The notes beneath the pieces were generated by a model. The model was given only the letters and a program-made list of their open reading frames with translations, had not been told where the DNA came from and made no database searches. This document shows positions 11,301 to 20,714 of a DNA stretch of 64,000 nucleotides, piece by piece. Numbering within the stretch: the stretch's first letter is position 1; every line of letters begins with the position of its first letter. Source of the stretch: Liolophura sinensis (taxonomy: Eukaryota > Mollusca > Polyplacophora > Chitonida > Chitonidae); NCBI RefSeq assembly GCF_032854445.1, contig NC_088305.1, positions 7,131,606-7,195,605 on the forward strand, written 5' to 3'. The translations under genes and the position numbers were made by a program.

Positions 11301-14300
11301 TCCTGAGGTTGTGTCCCCAACTCCTTGGAGGAAACATAAGAGTACATGTGGTTATATCTCCAACTCCTTGGGGGAATCATTAGTGCACATGTGATTGTAT
11401 CCCCAGGTCCTTGGGGGAATCATTAGTGTTCCTGGGGTTGTGTCCCCAACTCTTTGGGGGAATCATTACTGTACATGTGATTGTATCCCCAGTACCCTGA
11501 GGGATTTTTAGTGTGTCTGAGGTTATATCTCCAACCCCTTGGGGAAGTCATTACTGTACATGTGGTTGTATCCCCAACTCTTTGGGAAATCATTAGGATA
11601 CATGTGATTGTATCCCCAGTTCCTTGAGGGATGTATTAGTGTGCCTGAGGTTGTGTCCACAACTCCTTTGGGAAATCAGTAGTGTAAATGTGATTGTATC
11701 CTCAGCTCCTTGCAGAATTTATTTAGTGTACCTGAGGTTGTGTCTCCAACTCCTTGGGGAAAACATTACTGTACACGTGATTGTATCCCCAACTCCTTGA
11801 GGAAATCATTAGTGTACGAGTGGTTGTATCCCCAACTCCTTGGAGGAATCATTAGTGTACATGTGATTGTATCCCCAGCTCTGTGGGGGATTTATTAGTG
11901 TGCCTGAGGTTGTGTCCCCAACTCCTTGGGAAAATCATTACTGTACATGTGGTTATATCTCCAATCCCTTGGGGAAATCATTACTGTACATGTGATTGTA
12001 TCCCCAGCTCCTTGGGCGAATCATTACTGTACCTGAGGTTGTGTCCCCAACTCCTTGGGGAAATCATTTCCGTACATGCGGTTATGCTTCCTACCCTTTG
12101 GGGAAATCATTTATGTACACGTGATTGTATCTCCAGCTCCTTGCGGGAATCATTAGTGTACATGTGGTTGTATCCCGAACTCCTTGGGGGAATCATTAGT
12201 GTACATGTGGTTGTATGCCCAACTCCTTGGGGGAATCATTAGTGTACATGTGGTTGTATGCCCAACTCCTTGGGGGAATCATTAGTGTACCTGAGGTTGT
12301 GTCCCCAACTCCTTGGGGAAATCATTTCCGTACATGCGGTTATGTTTCCTACCCTTTGGGGAAATCATTTATGTACACGTGATTGTATCCCCAGCTCCTT
12401 GGGGGAATCATGAGTGTACATGTGGTTGTATCCCGAACTCCTTGGGGGAATCATTAGTGTACCTGAGGTTGTGTCCCCAACTCCTTGGGGGAATCATTAG
12501 TGTACCTGAGGTTGTATGCCCAACTCCTTGGGGGAATCATTAGTGTACCTGAGGTTGTGTCCCCAACTCCTTGGGGAAATCATTTCCGTACATGCGGTTA
12601 TGTTTCCTACCCTTTGGGGAAATCATTTATGTACACGTGATTGTATCCCCAGCTCCTTGGGGGAATCATGAGTGTACATGTGGTTGTATCCCGAACTCCT
12701 TGGGGGAATCATTAGTGTACATGTGGTTGTATCCCCAACTCCTTGGGGGAATCATTAGTGTACATGTGGTTGTATGCCCAACTCCTTGGGGGAATCATTA
12801 GTGTACCTGAGGTTGTGTCCCCAACTCCTTGGGGAAATCATTTCCGTACATGCGGTTATGTTTCCTACCCTTTGGGGAAATCATTTATGTACACGTGATT
12901 GTATCCCCAGCTCCTTGGGGGAATCATTAGTGTACATGTGGTTGTATCCCGAACTCCTTGGGGGAATCATTAGAGTACATGTGGTTGTGTCCCCAACTCC
13001 TTGGGGGAATCATTAGTATACCTGAGGTTGTGTCCCCAACTCCTTGGGGGAATCATTAATATACCTGAGGTTGTGTCTCCAACTCCTTGGGGAAATCATT
13101 AGTATACCTGAGGTTGTGTCTCCAACTCCTTGGGGAAATCATTAGTGTACCTGAGGTTGTATCCAGAAGTATGCAAAGTACGAAAATAATACGGAATCAT
13201 ACCAAAAGAATTAGTCAAAAGTTTTCATTGATGTTGAAAAGACGGAAGATATATTTTAGGCGACTGAGTGAAACCAGTATGTAAATTGTGTACCATGCTG
13301 AATACCATGCTAGAAAACGTTTTGAATGACAGATGTGAAATAAAATTCTGTTTGTTTGGTTTAAGGGAACATTCTAATGTGTTAGCAGCAGCGTCAGAAG
13401 GGGCCAGTACGAGCATAGGACTCGTCGCCAACATTGCTGCCAACCTGATCGCCTTCATTGCTATACTCGCTTTTGTAAATGCCACTCTCAAATGGTTTGG
13501 TCACAGAATTGGAATGTACAACCCTGAGCTTACGTTCGAGGTAAGGCGTGTTCCATTTGCACTAGGGGAATTCTTATTAAGACACCTTTTATAATAAAGT
13601 AGAATGGACAACGGCGTTTTGAAGTCTGTCCCAAAGCCCTCATAAAGTTACTCGAATGTACCAATCATTAACTCGGGAATACATGACGTTGCTCTGCTAA
13701 TCATGGAAGACTTCAAAGTCTCCGTTAAGTAGTCTCCTATAATTTTACCTGTAATTACGAGTGTAGCAATTTTGCTTGTAAATATCAAAGGGACTTGCTT
13801 GCTCCCTATTCATTGTTGTACTTGGCGGTCTTTTCCTTATTAGATGTCCTATTTTCTGAATATATCATATGTTATAGCGCTGAGAATTAGCTGCGATTCT
13901 ACCGGGTTTTGAACCAGGAATTTTAGAGTTAAGCGCCTAATCACCTGCAGTACATGTCAACGGTGTAGATGTGTTTGTGTTTGGCCGGGTAATCAGAAGG
14001 TCTAAATGATTGACATGTAATGCTGTTGATTATGTACCTGACTCTTTGGCCACTGGGTTGAAAAACCGGAGCGGTCTTGGCCAATTTCCATCACCTTGCT
14101 TCCATCTTTCTTGAGGTCGTGTTGGCAGAAGTGGTCTATAGTGCTCTTTTGTGTGGTTTTACATGAACTTTACTAAACTTCTTTCCTTCCACAGAAATGG
14201 TCATACTGCTTCGCGTACCCCAGTTTACTTCATCCCAGTGAAAAATGTTTTATTAAGGGGTAAAGACACAATAAATAAAAAAAATAAATAAGACCAGAGA

Positions 14301-17300
14301 ATGATATGTTAGCAAATCCATTGTATTATAGCCATATATACTAAACAGTTTTTCTGATTTTACTGTTTGCAGTGGATATGTTCCTATGTATTCTGGCCAG
14401 TGCCTTTCTTTATGGGGGTCCACGTAGAAGATTGTCGCCGAGTAGCAGAGCTAATCGGCGTGAAAACTTTCCTGAACGAGTTCGTGGCGTATACGCGTCT
14501 CGCGGTATTCCTCGAGAATCGGAAAACGCTTGTGGAGTACAATGATCTGGGCTGGGACAATGTCACATGCACGCACATCAACAATGGTGATATCTACCTT
14601 AACGCTACTAACGTCACGCTTGTCGGGGGAGTCATGACGGTATGACAGTTTCTCCATTTTTTACTTCATGTCACAGTTTCTTCATTATTATTACTATTGA
14701 ACCCATGAACAAGTAGAAGCCTTAAGCAGAATATTATCACACCTGGCAGACATTACCATACCTGGCAAACATTACCATACCTGGCAGACATTACCATACC
14801 TGGCAAACCTTATCTGGCAAACGTTACCATACCTGGCAAGCGTTATCTGGCAAACATTACCATACCTGGCAAACATTACCATACCTGGCAAACATTTCCA
14901 TATCATGCATACATCATCTTACCTGACAAAAATTATCTTACCTGGAAAATATTACCATACCTGGGAAACATTACTTGGCATACATTGCATACATCTTCTT
15001 ACCTGACAAACTTGATCATACCTCGCAAACATTGCCATACATGGCATACATCGTCTTACCTGACAGACATTATCATGCTTGGCAAACATCATCATACTTG
15101 TATATGCTATTATCTAACCCTTAGGTTAAATTATTGATTTTAGCCAACATTATAAATGTTATATAAAAGTTCGTAATCTAACATTGTGCTAGAACTCGCG
15201 GCGTAACATTTTATAGGCATTCCTATTTTACAGGAATTAACACGTATGGTTTAGATATTTTTTTATTTGATTGGTGTTGTACTCAAGAATACTTCACTTA
15301 TATTACGGCGGCCAGAATTATGATGGGAGGAAAACGGACAGAGCCCGGGAGGAACCCGCAGCCATCCGCAGGTTGCCGTAAGATAATCCCGCGTTCTGTG
15401 AGAGAAAGCCAACGTGAGCTGGACTTGAACTCACAGCGATCGCATACGTGGGAGGCTCCTAGGTCATTGCGACCACCGCGACACAGTTTCTTTATACTGG
15501 TTCTTGCATCAACAGAGAATCATGTCTTCTCACACCAATGCGGTCGTTGTGAGTTCAAGTCCAGCTCCTGCTGGCTTCCTCTCCGGCCGTATGTGGAAAG
15601 GTCTGCCAGTAGCCTGCGGATGGTCGTGGATTTCCCCAGGGCTCTGCCCGGTTTCCACCCACCATAATGTTGGCCGCCGTCGTATAAGTGAAATATTCTT
15701 GAGTACGGCGTAAAACACCAATCAGATAAATAAATAAATGTCTTCTCACACAGCTTGGGATCAGAGGGGTTTCCTCCCACCATAATGCTAACCGCGGTCG
15801 TATAAGTGAAATATTCTTAGGTAAAAACTGAAACACCAACCCAATAAATGAATGGAGCGTTGAGACACAGAAGGTGCAAACATCATCATTATGCTCATGT
15901 GGGCTCCTACCTACACCTTCATTGTGTACGAACTTGTGATACACATGTCGTTTACATCGCAATTTACACAAACTCACAAAACGGTACACAAACTCATGTG
16001 CACAAAACAGTACATGTGTTTTTTTTTTTGTTTTTTTTTTTAGGTGAGGCTGATAAACACCAATCAGTCAATTAATAAAATGAATTAATGCATCACAAAT
16101 GTTAAGGGTAAAGAACAACTCCGTACCGCATATCACCTTGCCATTGCCTACTAGTCTTTAACTCATATAGTAATTACCAGATACGGCCGGCTCTGAAATA
16201 TTAACCATCGGGTTGCCTCTATCGATATGGCCGGTGTGAAGGTCAAAGTTGCTTCCCTCAACTGACAGGGCACTTTGGCGGCATGGACTCACCCTACCAC
16301 TAAACACAGTATATGTACGCACACCTAATGGCACCTCATTCGTCAATTAACTGAAAAATTGTACGACGTAAAAACCCAAGCATTCATTCAATTTTTCCTT
16401 CATTCATTCAACTGACAGGACCGATCTGAAGTGATCACGACCTACGCTCTCTGTGGCTTCTCTAATATCGGCTCTATTGGGATTATGATTGGTGGCCTTG
16501 GAGCGCTGGCCCCCGAGAGGAAAACGGACATCACCAAAACGGTTGTCCGTGCCATGATCGCTGGCAACGTCGCCTGCTTCTTAACGGCCTGTATTGCAGG
16601 TATTGTGACATTTCACTACATTGTGCTTACACCATGCATACCCTCGCGTGCTTTATACAGCATTATGAGCATCTGAGACAATAATAGTGTTATTACTGGG
16701 TAAGAATCGCAATCGTCACATAAATGAAATAGTGTTGAGGACGACTCTAAAAACCATTCATAGTCGTGGGTTTCCTCCGGGCTCTGTCCGGCTTAATCCA
16801 ACCATAACGCTGGCCTCCGTCGTATAAGTCAAATAATCTTGACGGCGGGGTAAAACATTAAACACACAAAAACCATTCTTTGGCCGCGCCGCCAAAGTAA
16901 CGTCTCAAAGGTCCACTATACCTTAACCAATGGGGCTTTGAGTTCGAAGCCATCTAGTGAGTTTTTATCCGGGTCTTGTCAGGCTTTGTCCATTTTGATC
17001 TGAGTGAAAACGAGGTGTTTTTTCTGTAAGTGTTTTTTGGGTTAACGCGTCAAACGTCAGTATCATTAAAAAAAATATAATAAACATATTGATATAGTGA
17101 TTTATAAAAATAATTTCTTCTCCTTTGAACTACGTAATTCTTGCGTGGAACTAATTTTCGCGGATTTCATTAATTCATTCATTCATTTCATTAATTTACC
17201 GCGAAAAAAAATCCAAACGAAAAAAAAATTCCTATATATAAGTCATTTATTACAGGTAGTAGTATTAATGAATTGAAATCTTTACCAGGCTGACAGAAGT

Positions 17301-18486
17301 TGGAATAAGAAAGGCCGGCGGACCAGATAAATTTAAACAGCTTTGAGAAAAATTTAGGTTTTAAATATATACAAACTCAGGTAATATGGCCTCATTGGTA
17401 TAAAGCAAAGTAGAGGTTTCTTCATCTCTAGTTTGATCAATCTTGGGTATGCCGGTAAAGTGAAAGAAAAGTAGATATATGCAAACTCGTGCTGGTTTCC
17501 AATGAACGTCGCTTTGATACACACTATATCTCTCCTGTGGACCAATGAGGGCCTTCCAACAAGTTGTAAACTGTGTACAACAAGGCAGTGGTCATCTGTA
17601 CCTATCCGAACGCAATGGTCGTTTGATAGCTATGGCAAGGTTGGCCGTTTCTGATCGGCTAAAGAGGATGATTAAAACCGAAAACAGTCCTTAACTAATC
17701 GTGATGCTCAACTGCTATATTCAAGACTGAATGTCTGGGGTTGAAATATTAGTTGTAGATTAAAATTACTCAGCAAAGGTGCGAAAACAACTATCACTTT
17801 GAATACCGATCACGGTAGGTGCAAAAGTAATCTTACATGGTGATAATCCATCCCCCATTGTTTTAATATCTTATCCATATTAGCGACACAGCAGGAAACA
17901 AAGGAGGATTAAAGCCACCCTTGATAATCCCTGTTTGACGTGTTTGAGTAATTTCGGCCATATTATGACTCCGAAAATTAAACTGCTGTAAGATTTTTTC
18001 GGGGGCCTCCGTGGCTTAGTTTGGTTAGCGCGCTAGCGCAGCGTAAAGACCCAGGAGCCTCTCACCAATGCGGTCGCTGTGAGTTCAAGTCCAGTTCATG
18101 GTGGCTTCCTCTCCGGCCGTTCGTGGGAAGGTCTGTCAGCAACCTGCGGATGGTCGTGGGTTTCCGCCGGGCCTCTACCCGGTTTCCTCCCACCATAATG
18201 TTGAAATATTAGTACGGCGCAAAAACACCAATCAAATAAAAAAAATAAGATTTTTTCAGTATTGCCTTGATTAAATACGTGGAAATAAGTTTTGAGGTAA
18301 ATCCTCGAAAATAAATAAATAAATTTCAGCGAAAATACTAAGTACTTTACACTGTAGTGTTGCCTATAAAGAAAAAACATTGGCTAGTGCCTATATTGTT
18401 GTGTTCCAGGCTTGTTGTACCAGCCACCGATCGATCCATTGGCAGGCAATATCACGTGTGGAAACGACTTTATTTACCAACAGTAA
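4980..18486 (+). CDS. SLC28A3: concentrative nucleoside transporter (SLC28/CNT family), 10 exons, 5-prime incomplete
   Basis: Sodium- (or proton-) coupled nucleoside symporter of the plasma membrane. Exons 4980-5386, 6951-7104, 7507-7698, 9015-9176, 10070-10195, 10780-10910, 13366-13540, 14373-14639, 16419-16599 and 18410-18486 sum to 1872 nt, i.e. 623 residues and a stop in one frame. Family hallmarks, numbered from the first residue in the window, are DAGAIFVFGD (232-241), GNIFIGQ-TEAPL (299-310, spanning a splice junction), NEFVAY (484-489) and CGFSNIGS (550-557). By homology with the bacterial CNT structures, the Q-T-E of the GQTE motif and the Glu of NEFVAY bind the nucleoside. Sequons at 512, 526, 529 and 612 fit the extracellular loop and C-terminus. 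Human CNT3 is 691 residues, so a short hydrophilic N-terminus is missing. I cannot tell which of the three human paralogues is closest, so the symbol is nominal. The exon 6 donor and the stop codon are both inside tandem repeats. Confidence 0.97.
5522..5895 (+). repeat. SINE family 1 with internally tandem-repeated B-box segment
   Basis: From 5522 to about 5745 the segment around TTCAAGTCCAGC through CTCTCCG is repeated about five times with a 46-47 bp period. The SINE body and AAATATTTATTTATTT tail follow. The SINE lies in SLC28 intron 1. Confidence 0.8.
6710..6876 (+). repeat. SINE family 1, 5-prime part only
   Basis: The copy starts at a clear tRNA-like head (GTGGCTCAGTCGGTTAGCGC, A box) and carries the B box GAGTTCAAGTCC. 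It stops abruptly after GTGGGTTTCCTCC, so the 3-prime tail is missing. Confidence 0.85.
6951..7104 (+). CDS. SLC28A3: SLC28 exon 2 (residues 136-187)
   Basis: The acceptor is ACATGTTCAG and the donor is GTAAGA. It encodes two hydrophobic segments (FMIGYFAFIVIWVIV and GVAIFILLFYIFSY) and ends in phase 0 before the conserved V-T-W-R-P. Confidence 0.93.
7228..7378 (-). repeat. SINE family 1, truncated
   Basis: Reverse copy in SLC28 intron 2. It runs from TGATTGGTGTTTTACGC to the B-box region and has lost its head. Confidence 0.75.
7507..7698 (+). CDS. SLC28A3: SLC28 exon 3 (residues 188-251)
   Basis: It begins V-T-W-R-P-V-L-W-G and carries the family block DAGAIFVFGD, ending HFFAFK. The acceptor is TTTTAG. 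The only donor that keeps the family sequence is GCAAGT at 7699, a non-canonical GC-AG intron. The next exon resumes in phase 0 with V-L-P-V-I-V-F-F-S. Confidence 0.95.
7885..8375. repeat. about 20-bp minisatellite (CATACCTGGCAAACATTATC-like)
   Basis: About 24 degenerate copies in SLC28 intron 3. A related array lies in intron 8 at 14735-15085, and the flanking sequence after both arrays is also similar. Confidence 0.9.
8530..8860 (-). repeat. SINE family 1, near full length, diverged
   Basis: Reverse copy with a recognisable tail (GTATTTGATTGGTGTTTTAC), body and decayed head ending at GCACGTTAACCATGTGGGCC. The B-box region shows a small duplication (two AGACAGCATAAGCTG). It directly follows the block shared with intron 8. 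Confidence 0.75.
9015..9176 (+). CDS. SLC28A3: SLC28 exon 4 (residues 252-305)
   Basis: Both ends are phase 0. The exon encodes VLPVIVFFSTMMSILYYWG, a second amphipathic segment, and GNIFIGQ, the first half of the GQTE substrate-binding loop. The acceptor is TTGTTTCAG and the donor is GTCAGT. Confidence 0.96.
9177..10069. other. SLC28 intron 4, no distinct feature
   Basis: Unique-looking AT-rich intron sequence. No array, SINE or supported ORF was found. Confidence 0.5.
10070..10195 (+). CDS. SLC28A3: SLC28 exon 5 (residues 306-347)
   Basis: It begins T-E-A-P-L, completing the GQTE motif, and continues through the conserved MTGGFATIAGSVMAAYISYG. The acceptor is TTTTCTCAG, the donor is GTAAGT, and both ends are phase 0. 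Confidence 0.96.
10780..10910 (+). CDS. SLC28A3: SLC28 exon 6 (residues 348-391, split codon)
   Basis: It encodes VPANHLIAASVMSAPAALAM and the following hydrophilic linker ending M-A-E-S. The acceptor (CACGTGAAG) has a weak pyrimidine tract. The donor GTAAGT at 10911 is embedded in the first unit of a 43-bp tandem array, so the last bases of this exon (GGAATC) are part of the repeat unit. Confidence 0.93.
10905..13165. repeat. 43-bp minisatellite overlapping the SLC28 exon 6 donor, about 52 copies
   Basis: The typical unit contains GAATCATTAGTGTACATG, then GTTGTATCCCCAACTCCTTG. The first unit is the real exon end and donor, GGAATCGTAAGTGTAC, differing from later units (GGAATCATTAGTGTAC) at two bases that include the donor G. 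The unit also carries an acceptor-like TATCCCCAG. Ten ORFs across it are shadows of the repeat (three units equal 129 nt). Confidence 0.95.
13165..13315 (+). repeat. dispersed repeat (RNHTKR element), copy 1
   Basis: It shares an ordered set of blocks with 33045-33160, 42105-42230 and the reverse strand of 53110-53280. The blocks include AGTACGAAAATA, AAATCATACCAAAAG-like, TTTTAGGCGA-CTGAGTGA and AAATTGTGTACCATGCT. It sits between the minisatellite and exon 7. Confidence 0.7.
13366..13540 (+). CDS. SLC28A3: SLC28 exon 7 (residues 391-449)
   Basis: The acceptor is GGTTTAAG and the donor is GTAAGG. It encodes the well conserved AAASEGASTSIGLVANIAAN and a following helix (LIAFIAILAFVNATLKWFG), ending P-E-L-T-F-E. 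Confidence 0.96.
13541..14372. other. SLC28 intron 7, no distinct feature
   Basis: Unique-looking intron. A CTTTCCTTCCACAG acceptor-like site at about 14194 is followed by a short open stretch that does not match the family. Confidence 0.5.
14373..14639 (+). CDS. SLC28A3: SLC28 exon 8 (residues 450-538)
   Basis: It encodes the WICSYVFWPVPFFMGV segment and then TFLNEFVAY, whose Glu contacts the ribose in CNT structures. Beyond NEFVAY the loop is longer than in vertebrate CNTs and carries three sequons (NVT, NAT, NVT). The acceptor is TGTTTGCAG, the donor is GTATGA, and both ends are phase 0. Confidence 0.95.
14735..15085. repeat. about 20-bp minisatellite, intron 8 copy
   Basis: Units like CATACCTGGCAAACATTACC recur with 19-21 bp spacing. 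Related to the intron 3 array at 7885-8375. Confidence 0.9.
15250..15485 (-). repeat. SINE family 1
   Basis: Reverse copy with tail, body and B-box region (GGACTTGAACTCACAGCGA). It follows the array-plus-flank block that is shared with intron 3. Confidence 0.8.
15525..15850 (+). repeat. SINE family 1, plus a second partial 3-prime end
   Basis: Forward body at about 15527-15740 ending ATCAGATAAATAAATAAATG. A second 3-prime fragment follows at 15760-15850 (CACCATAATGCTAACC, AAGTGAAATATTCTTAGG). Confidence 0.75.
16180..16400 (+). repeat. SINE family 2, 3-prime part, abutting exon 9
   Basis: The 3-prime half carries ACTGAAAAATTG, ACGACGTAAAAACCCAAGC and a (CATT)n tail. The CATT tail ends about 10 bp before the exon 9 acceptor AG at 16417-16418. 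Confidence 0.75.
16419..16599 (+). CDS. SLC28A3: SLC28 exon 9 (residues 539-599, split codon)
   Basis: It encodes RSEVITTYALCGFSNIGSIG, the ribose-contacting region, and the final conserved helix MIAGNVACFLTACIA. The acceptor is CAACTGACAG and the donor is GTATTG. The upstream pyrimidine stretch is largely SINE tail. Confidence 0.96.
16750..16872 (+). repeat. SINE family 1, decayed 3-prime half
   Basis: It has recognisable GTCGTGGGTTTCCTCCGGGC and GTATAAGTCAAATAATCTTG blocks ending in AAACACACAAA. Confidence 0.65.
16880..17985. other. SLC28 intron 9, no distinct feature
   Basis: AT-rich intron sequence with no supported ORF, array or SINE. Confidence 0.5.
18001..18246 (+). repeat. SINE family 1, full length with target-site duplication
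   Basis: It runs from the tRNA-like head (GTGGCTTAGTTTGGTTAGCG) through the B box GAGTTCAAGTCC to an AATCAAATAAAAAAAAT tail. It is flanked by direct repeats AAGATTTTTTC at 17990-18000 and 18247-18257. This is the best reference copy of the family in the window. Confidence 0.9.
18410..18486 (+). CDS. SLC28A3: SLC28 last exon (residues 599-623 and stop)
   Basis: The acceptor is TGTGTTCCAG. The exon encodes G-L-L-Y-Q-P-P-I-D-P-L-A-G-N-I-T-C-G, then D-F-I-Y-Q-Q and TAA. The C-terminus is shorter than in human CNT3 and carries one sequon (N612). The last codons and stop belong to the first copy of a 63-bp tandem repeat. Confidence 0.9.
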
Positions 18487-18612
18487 CAAGTTAAAAGTTT
18501 TCCACCGCTGGGACTGTCATGTGAAGGTGACTTAATTTACCAAAAGTAACAATTTAAAAGTTATCTGCCGCTGAGACTGTCATGTGAGGATGACTTAATC
18601 TACTAGTGCGAA
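18466..18612 (+). repeat. 63-bp tandem triplication of the SLC28 C-terminal codons and stop
   Basis: GACTT..ATTTAC..CAA recurs at 18466, 18529 and 18592, exactly 63 bp apart. Copies 2 and 3 read D-L-I-Y-Q-K-stop and D-L-I-Y-stop, in the same frame as the gene. A weaker echo (GTGAGGGTGACTTTATG) lies at about 18706. Confidence 0.85.
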
Positions 18613-18729
18613 GCTTAGTTTTTTTTTTCACGAAAAAAGTGTGATTTGTGACGCTGACTAAACTTAACAGCTGAACCTGAGCTTTTCACGAAGAGAGTTG
18701 TATATGTGAGGGTGACTTTATGTTACGGA

Positions 18730-19780
18730 ATTTATATTATGGAAGTGCTGTACATTAGAGTGGCTTTTCCCAACGACATTGACAACATGATCTGTGTCAC
18801 AATCGAGGGGTAATTTGTGGAATGGTTCAATTTACAAATCCCGAGAGACTGAATCATTTAGACCTGGAAATATCCTTTTAAGAACATATTTTGGATTTAC
18901 CTGTAAAGACGAGACCAGTTCTTTCGCGCTGCTGCTGTTCTCTCCACAAACGACTCTATTTAACGGTCTGCATTATCCAAAGTGAAGGGAAATGCTAATA
19001 TTAAGCGGAATCGAAATTGTCCCAAACAAGATCGGATTTTTCTTAAAGCAATCTTATCGATTTTATTAAAAGATTGATGTATTAATAACAGTGACGTTTA
19101 AATGAAAATGCCGTTTAAATGGAAGAATGAAGGTTTATGGGATAGCCACGTTTCAATATGCTCTCATAATGTGAACCCCATGCTCACATTTCTGGAGCGT
19201 GTCTTTTTGACAAAACCTCACATGGTATAGGCTGCGACTGAGTCTCAACAGAAAAGCAAAGAAACATACATAACACTACATTTCTTTAAATAGCAATTTT
19301 TGTCCAAACTGGGATGTTGTATGTACTGGCATGTTGTGTGACTGCAACCGTTTAAATGCGTTAAATCCTGTGTATTAGTTTTCGGCAAGAGCCCAGCCAT
19401 CGCCCAAACTGTAGGACAAGGAATTATTAAACTGGAAACAAGTAAAAGAAACTCTTGTCTATAAAGAGTTATCTGCCGTAGGTTAGTATATTATTGATTG
19501 GTTATACTTTGTAAAACGTGATTGAGTTATTTTAATTAATTATTGTACTTAATTAATTCCATTACATGGATGAGTTATAAATGTTTTGTTATAAATGCAT
19601 TTTTTGTTGGACAAGCTAAATTCCAAGCACGTTTTTAATCCATCACTATTTTAACATTGGTACCTGGAGCAAAAATTTAAAAGGGTGCTTTTAAGAGAAC
19701 TTTTAGCGCTTGATTTCATTCATAGCTTATTTGTTTTATGCATAATTTACCAAAACGAACCGTTATTCTGATTTACACTT
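18730..19780. other. probable SLC28 3-prime UTR and downstream sequence
   Basis: AT-rich. No clear AATAAA signal close to the stop could be fixed, and no other gene is seen. Confidence 0.35.
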
Positions 19781-20165
19781 TCTCGCATTTCATGAGGGCA
19801 TATATTTCTTGAGAGACTCGCACTTCATGAGGGCATGTGTTTTTTTGAGAGACTCGCACTTCATGAGGGCATGTGTTTCTTGAGAGACTCGCACTTCATG
19901 AGGGCATGTGTTTCTACATAGACTCGCACTTCATGAGGGCATGTGTCTCTTGGGAGACTCGCAGTTCATGAAAGCATGTGTTTCTTGGGAGACTCGCACT
20001 TCATGGCCACATTTGCTTCATATAGACGCGTATTTTATGAAGACATGCATATGCACTTCTTAAAAACATGCAGTTCATAAAGACATGCACTAACTGGAGA
20101 CATGCACTTAATAAAGACATCCACTTCAATGAAGATACGCGATTCATGAAGACATGCACTTGAAA
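19781..20165. repeat. about 33-bp minisatellite
   Basis: Units carry GACTCGCACTTCATGAGGGC followed by ATGTGTTTCTTGAGA. They degenerate after about 20010 into looser GACATGCACTT repeats. Confidence 0.9.
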
Positions 20166-20714
20166 GTTCTGCCTGGAGACGCTTATGCAGATTGTTGTAC
20201 ATTTACGTTTTCTCTACCGCTATCCTTGTTGCGGTTGTGTATGTCCAAACCCTTTAAACTGCCCAAGAAAAGAGACGAAACGGGATTTATAAAACTGTGC
20301 GATAGGGCTCTATTAACATTTTTACATTTCTAAATATTCGACAAATATTTGATGATTCATTTTCCCGTATTTCAATGATATACTGGTATGTATATTTTTT
20401 AAATGTATCAATTGTCTTTGTGTTTTAGCTTAAATGTGCAGGTGCAAATTGTTGCCAAGGTTGATATGTTTTGTTACTATTTGTATGTATATTGTGTTTA
20501 TGAATATTTGGTGATATGAGTGCAAAACGTACGTTTAGATACCGGCTCGTTTCGTTCTGTGGCATATCAGTGTTAATTCACAATTAACATGGAGCAAAGT
20601 GTCTGAACAACACACTTTGTAACTTATCAGTTTTTCTGACCTGTTTATATACATTTTTACATTGTTCATTCCATTTGTTCAACTTGCTTTATGTACATTT
20701 TTTCATTGTTGGGA

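Noticed and set aside
11710-13284. Six ORFs with repeated P-Q-L-L-G-E-I-I-S-V-like peptides
   Set aside because: Products of the 43-bp intronic array in SLC28; three units make 129 nt, which creates an apparent 43-residue protein repeat.
14190-14250. Extra SLC28 exon after CTTTCCTTCCACAG
   Set aside because: The open stretch only faintly resembles exon 8 and including it breaks the otherwise perfect frame.
15320-15989. Five ORFs on both strands
   Set aside because: All lie in two oppositely oriented SINE family 1 copies within SLC28 intron 8.
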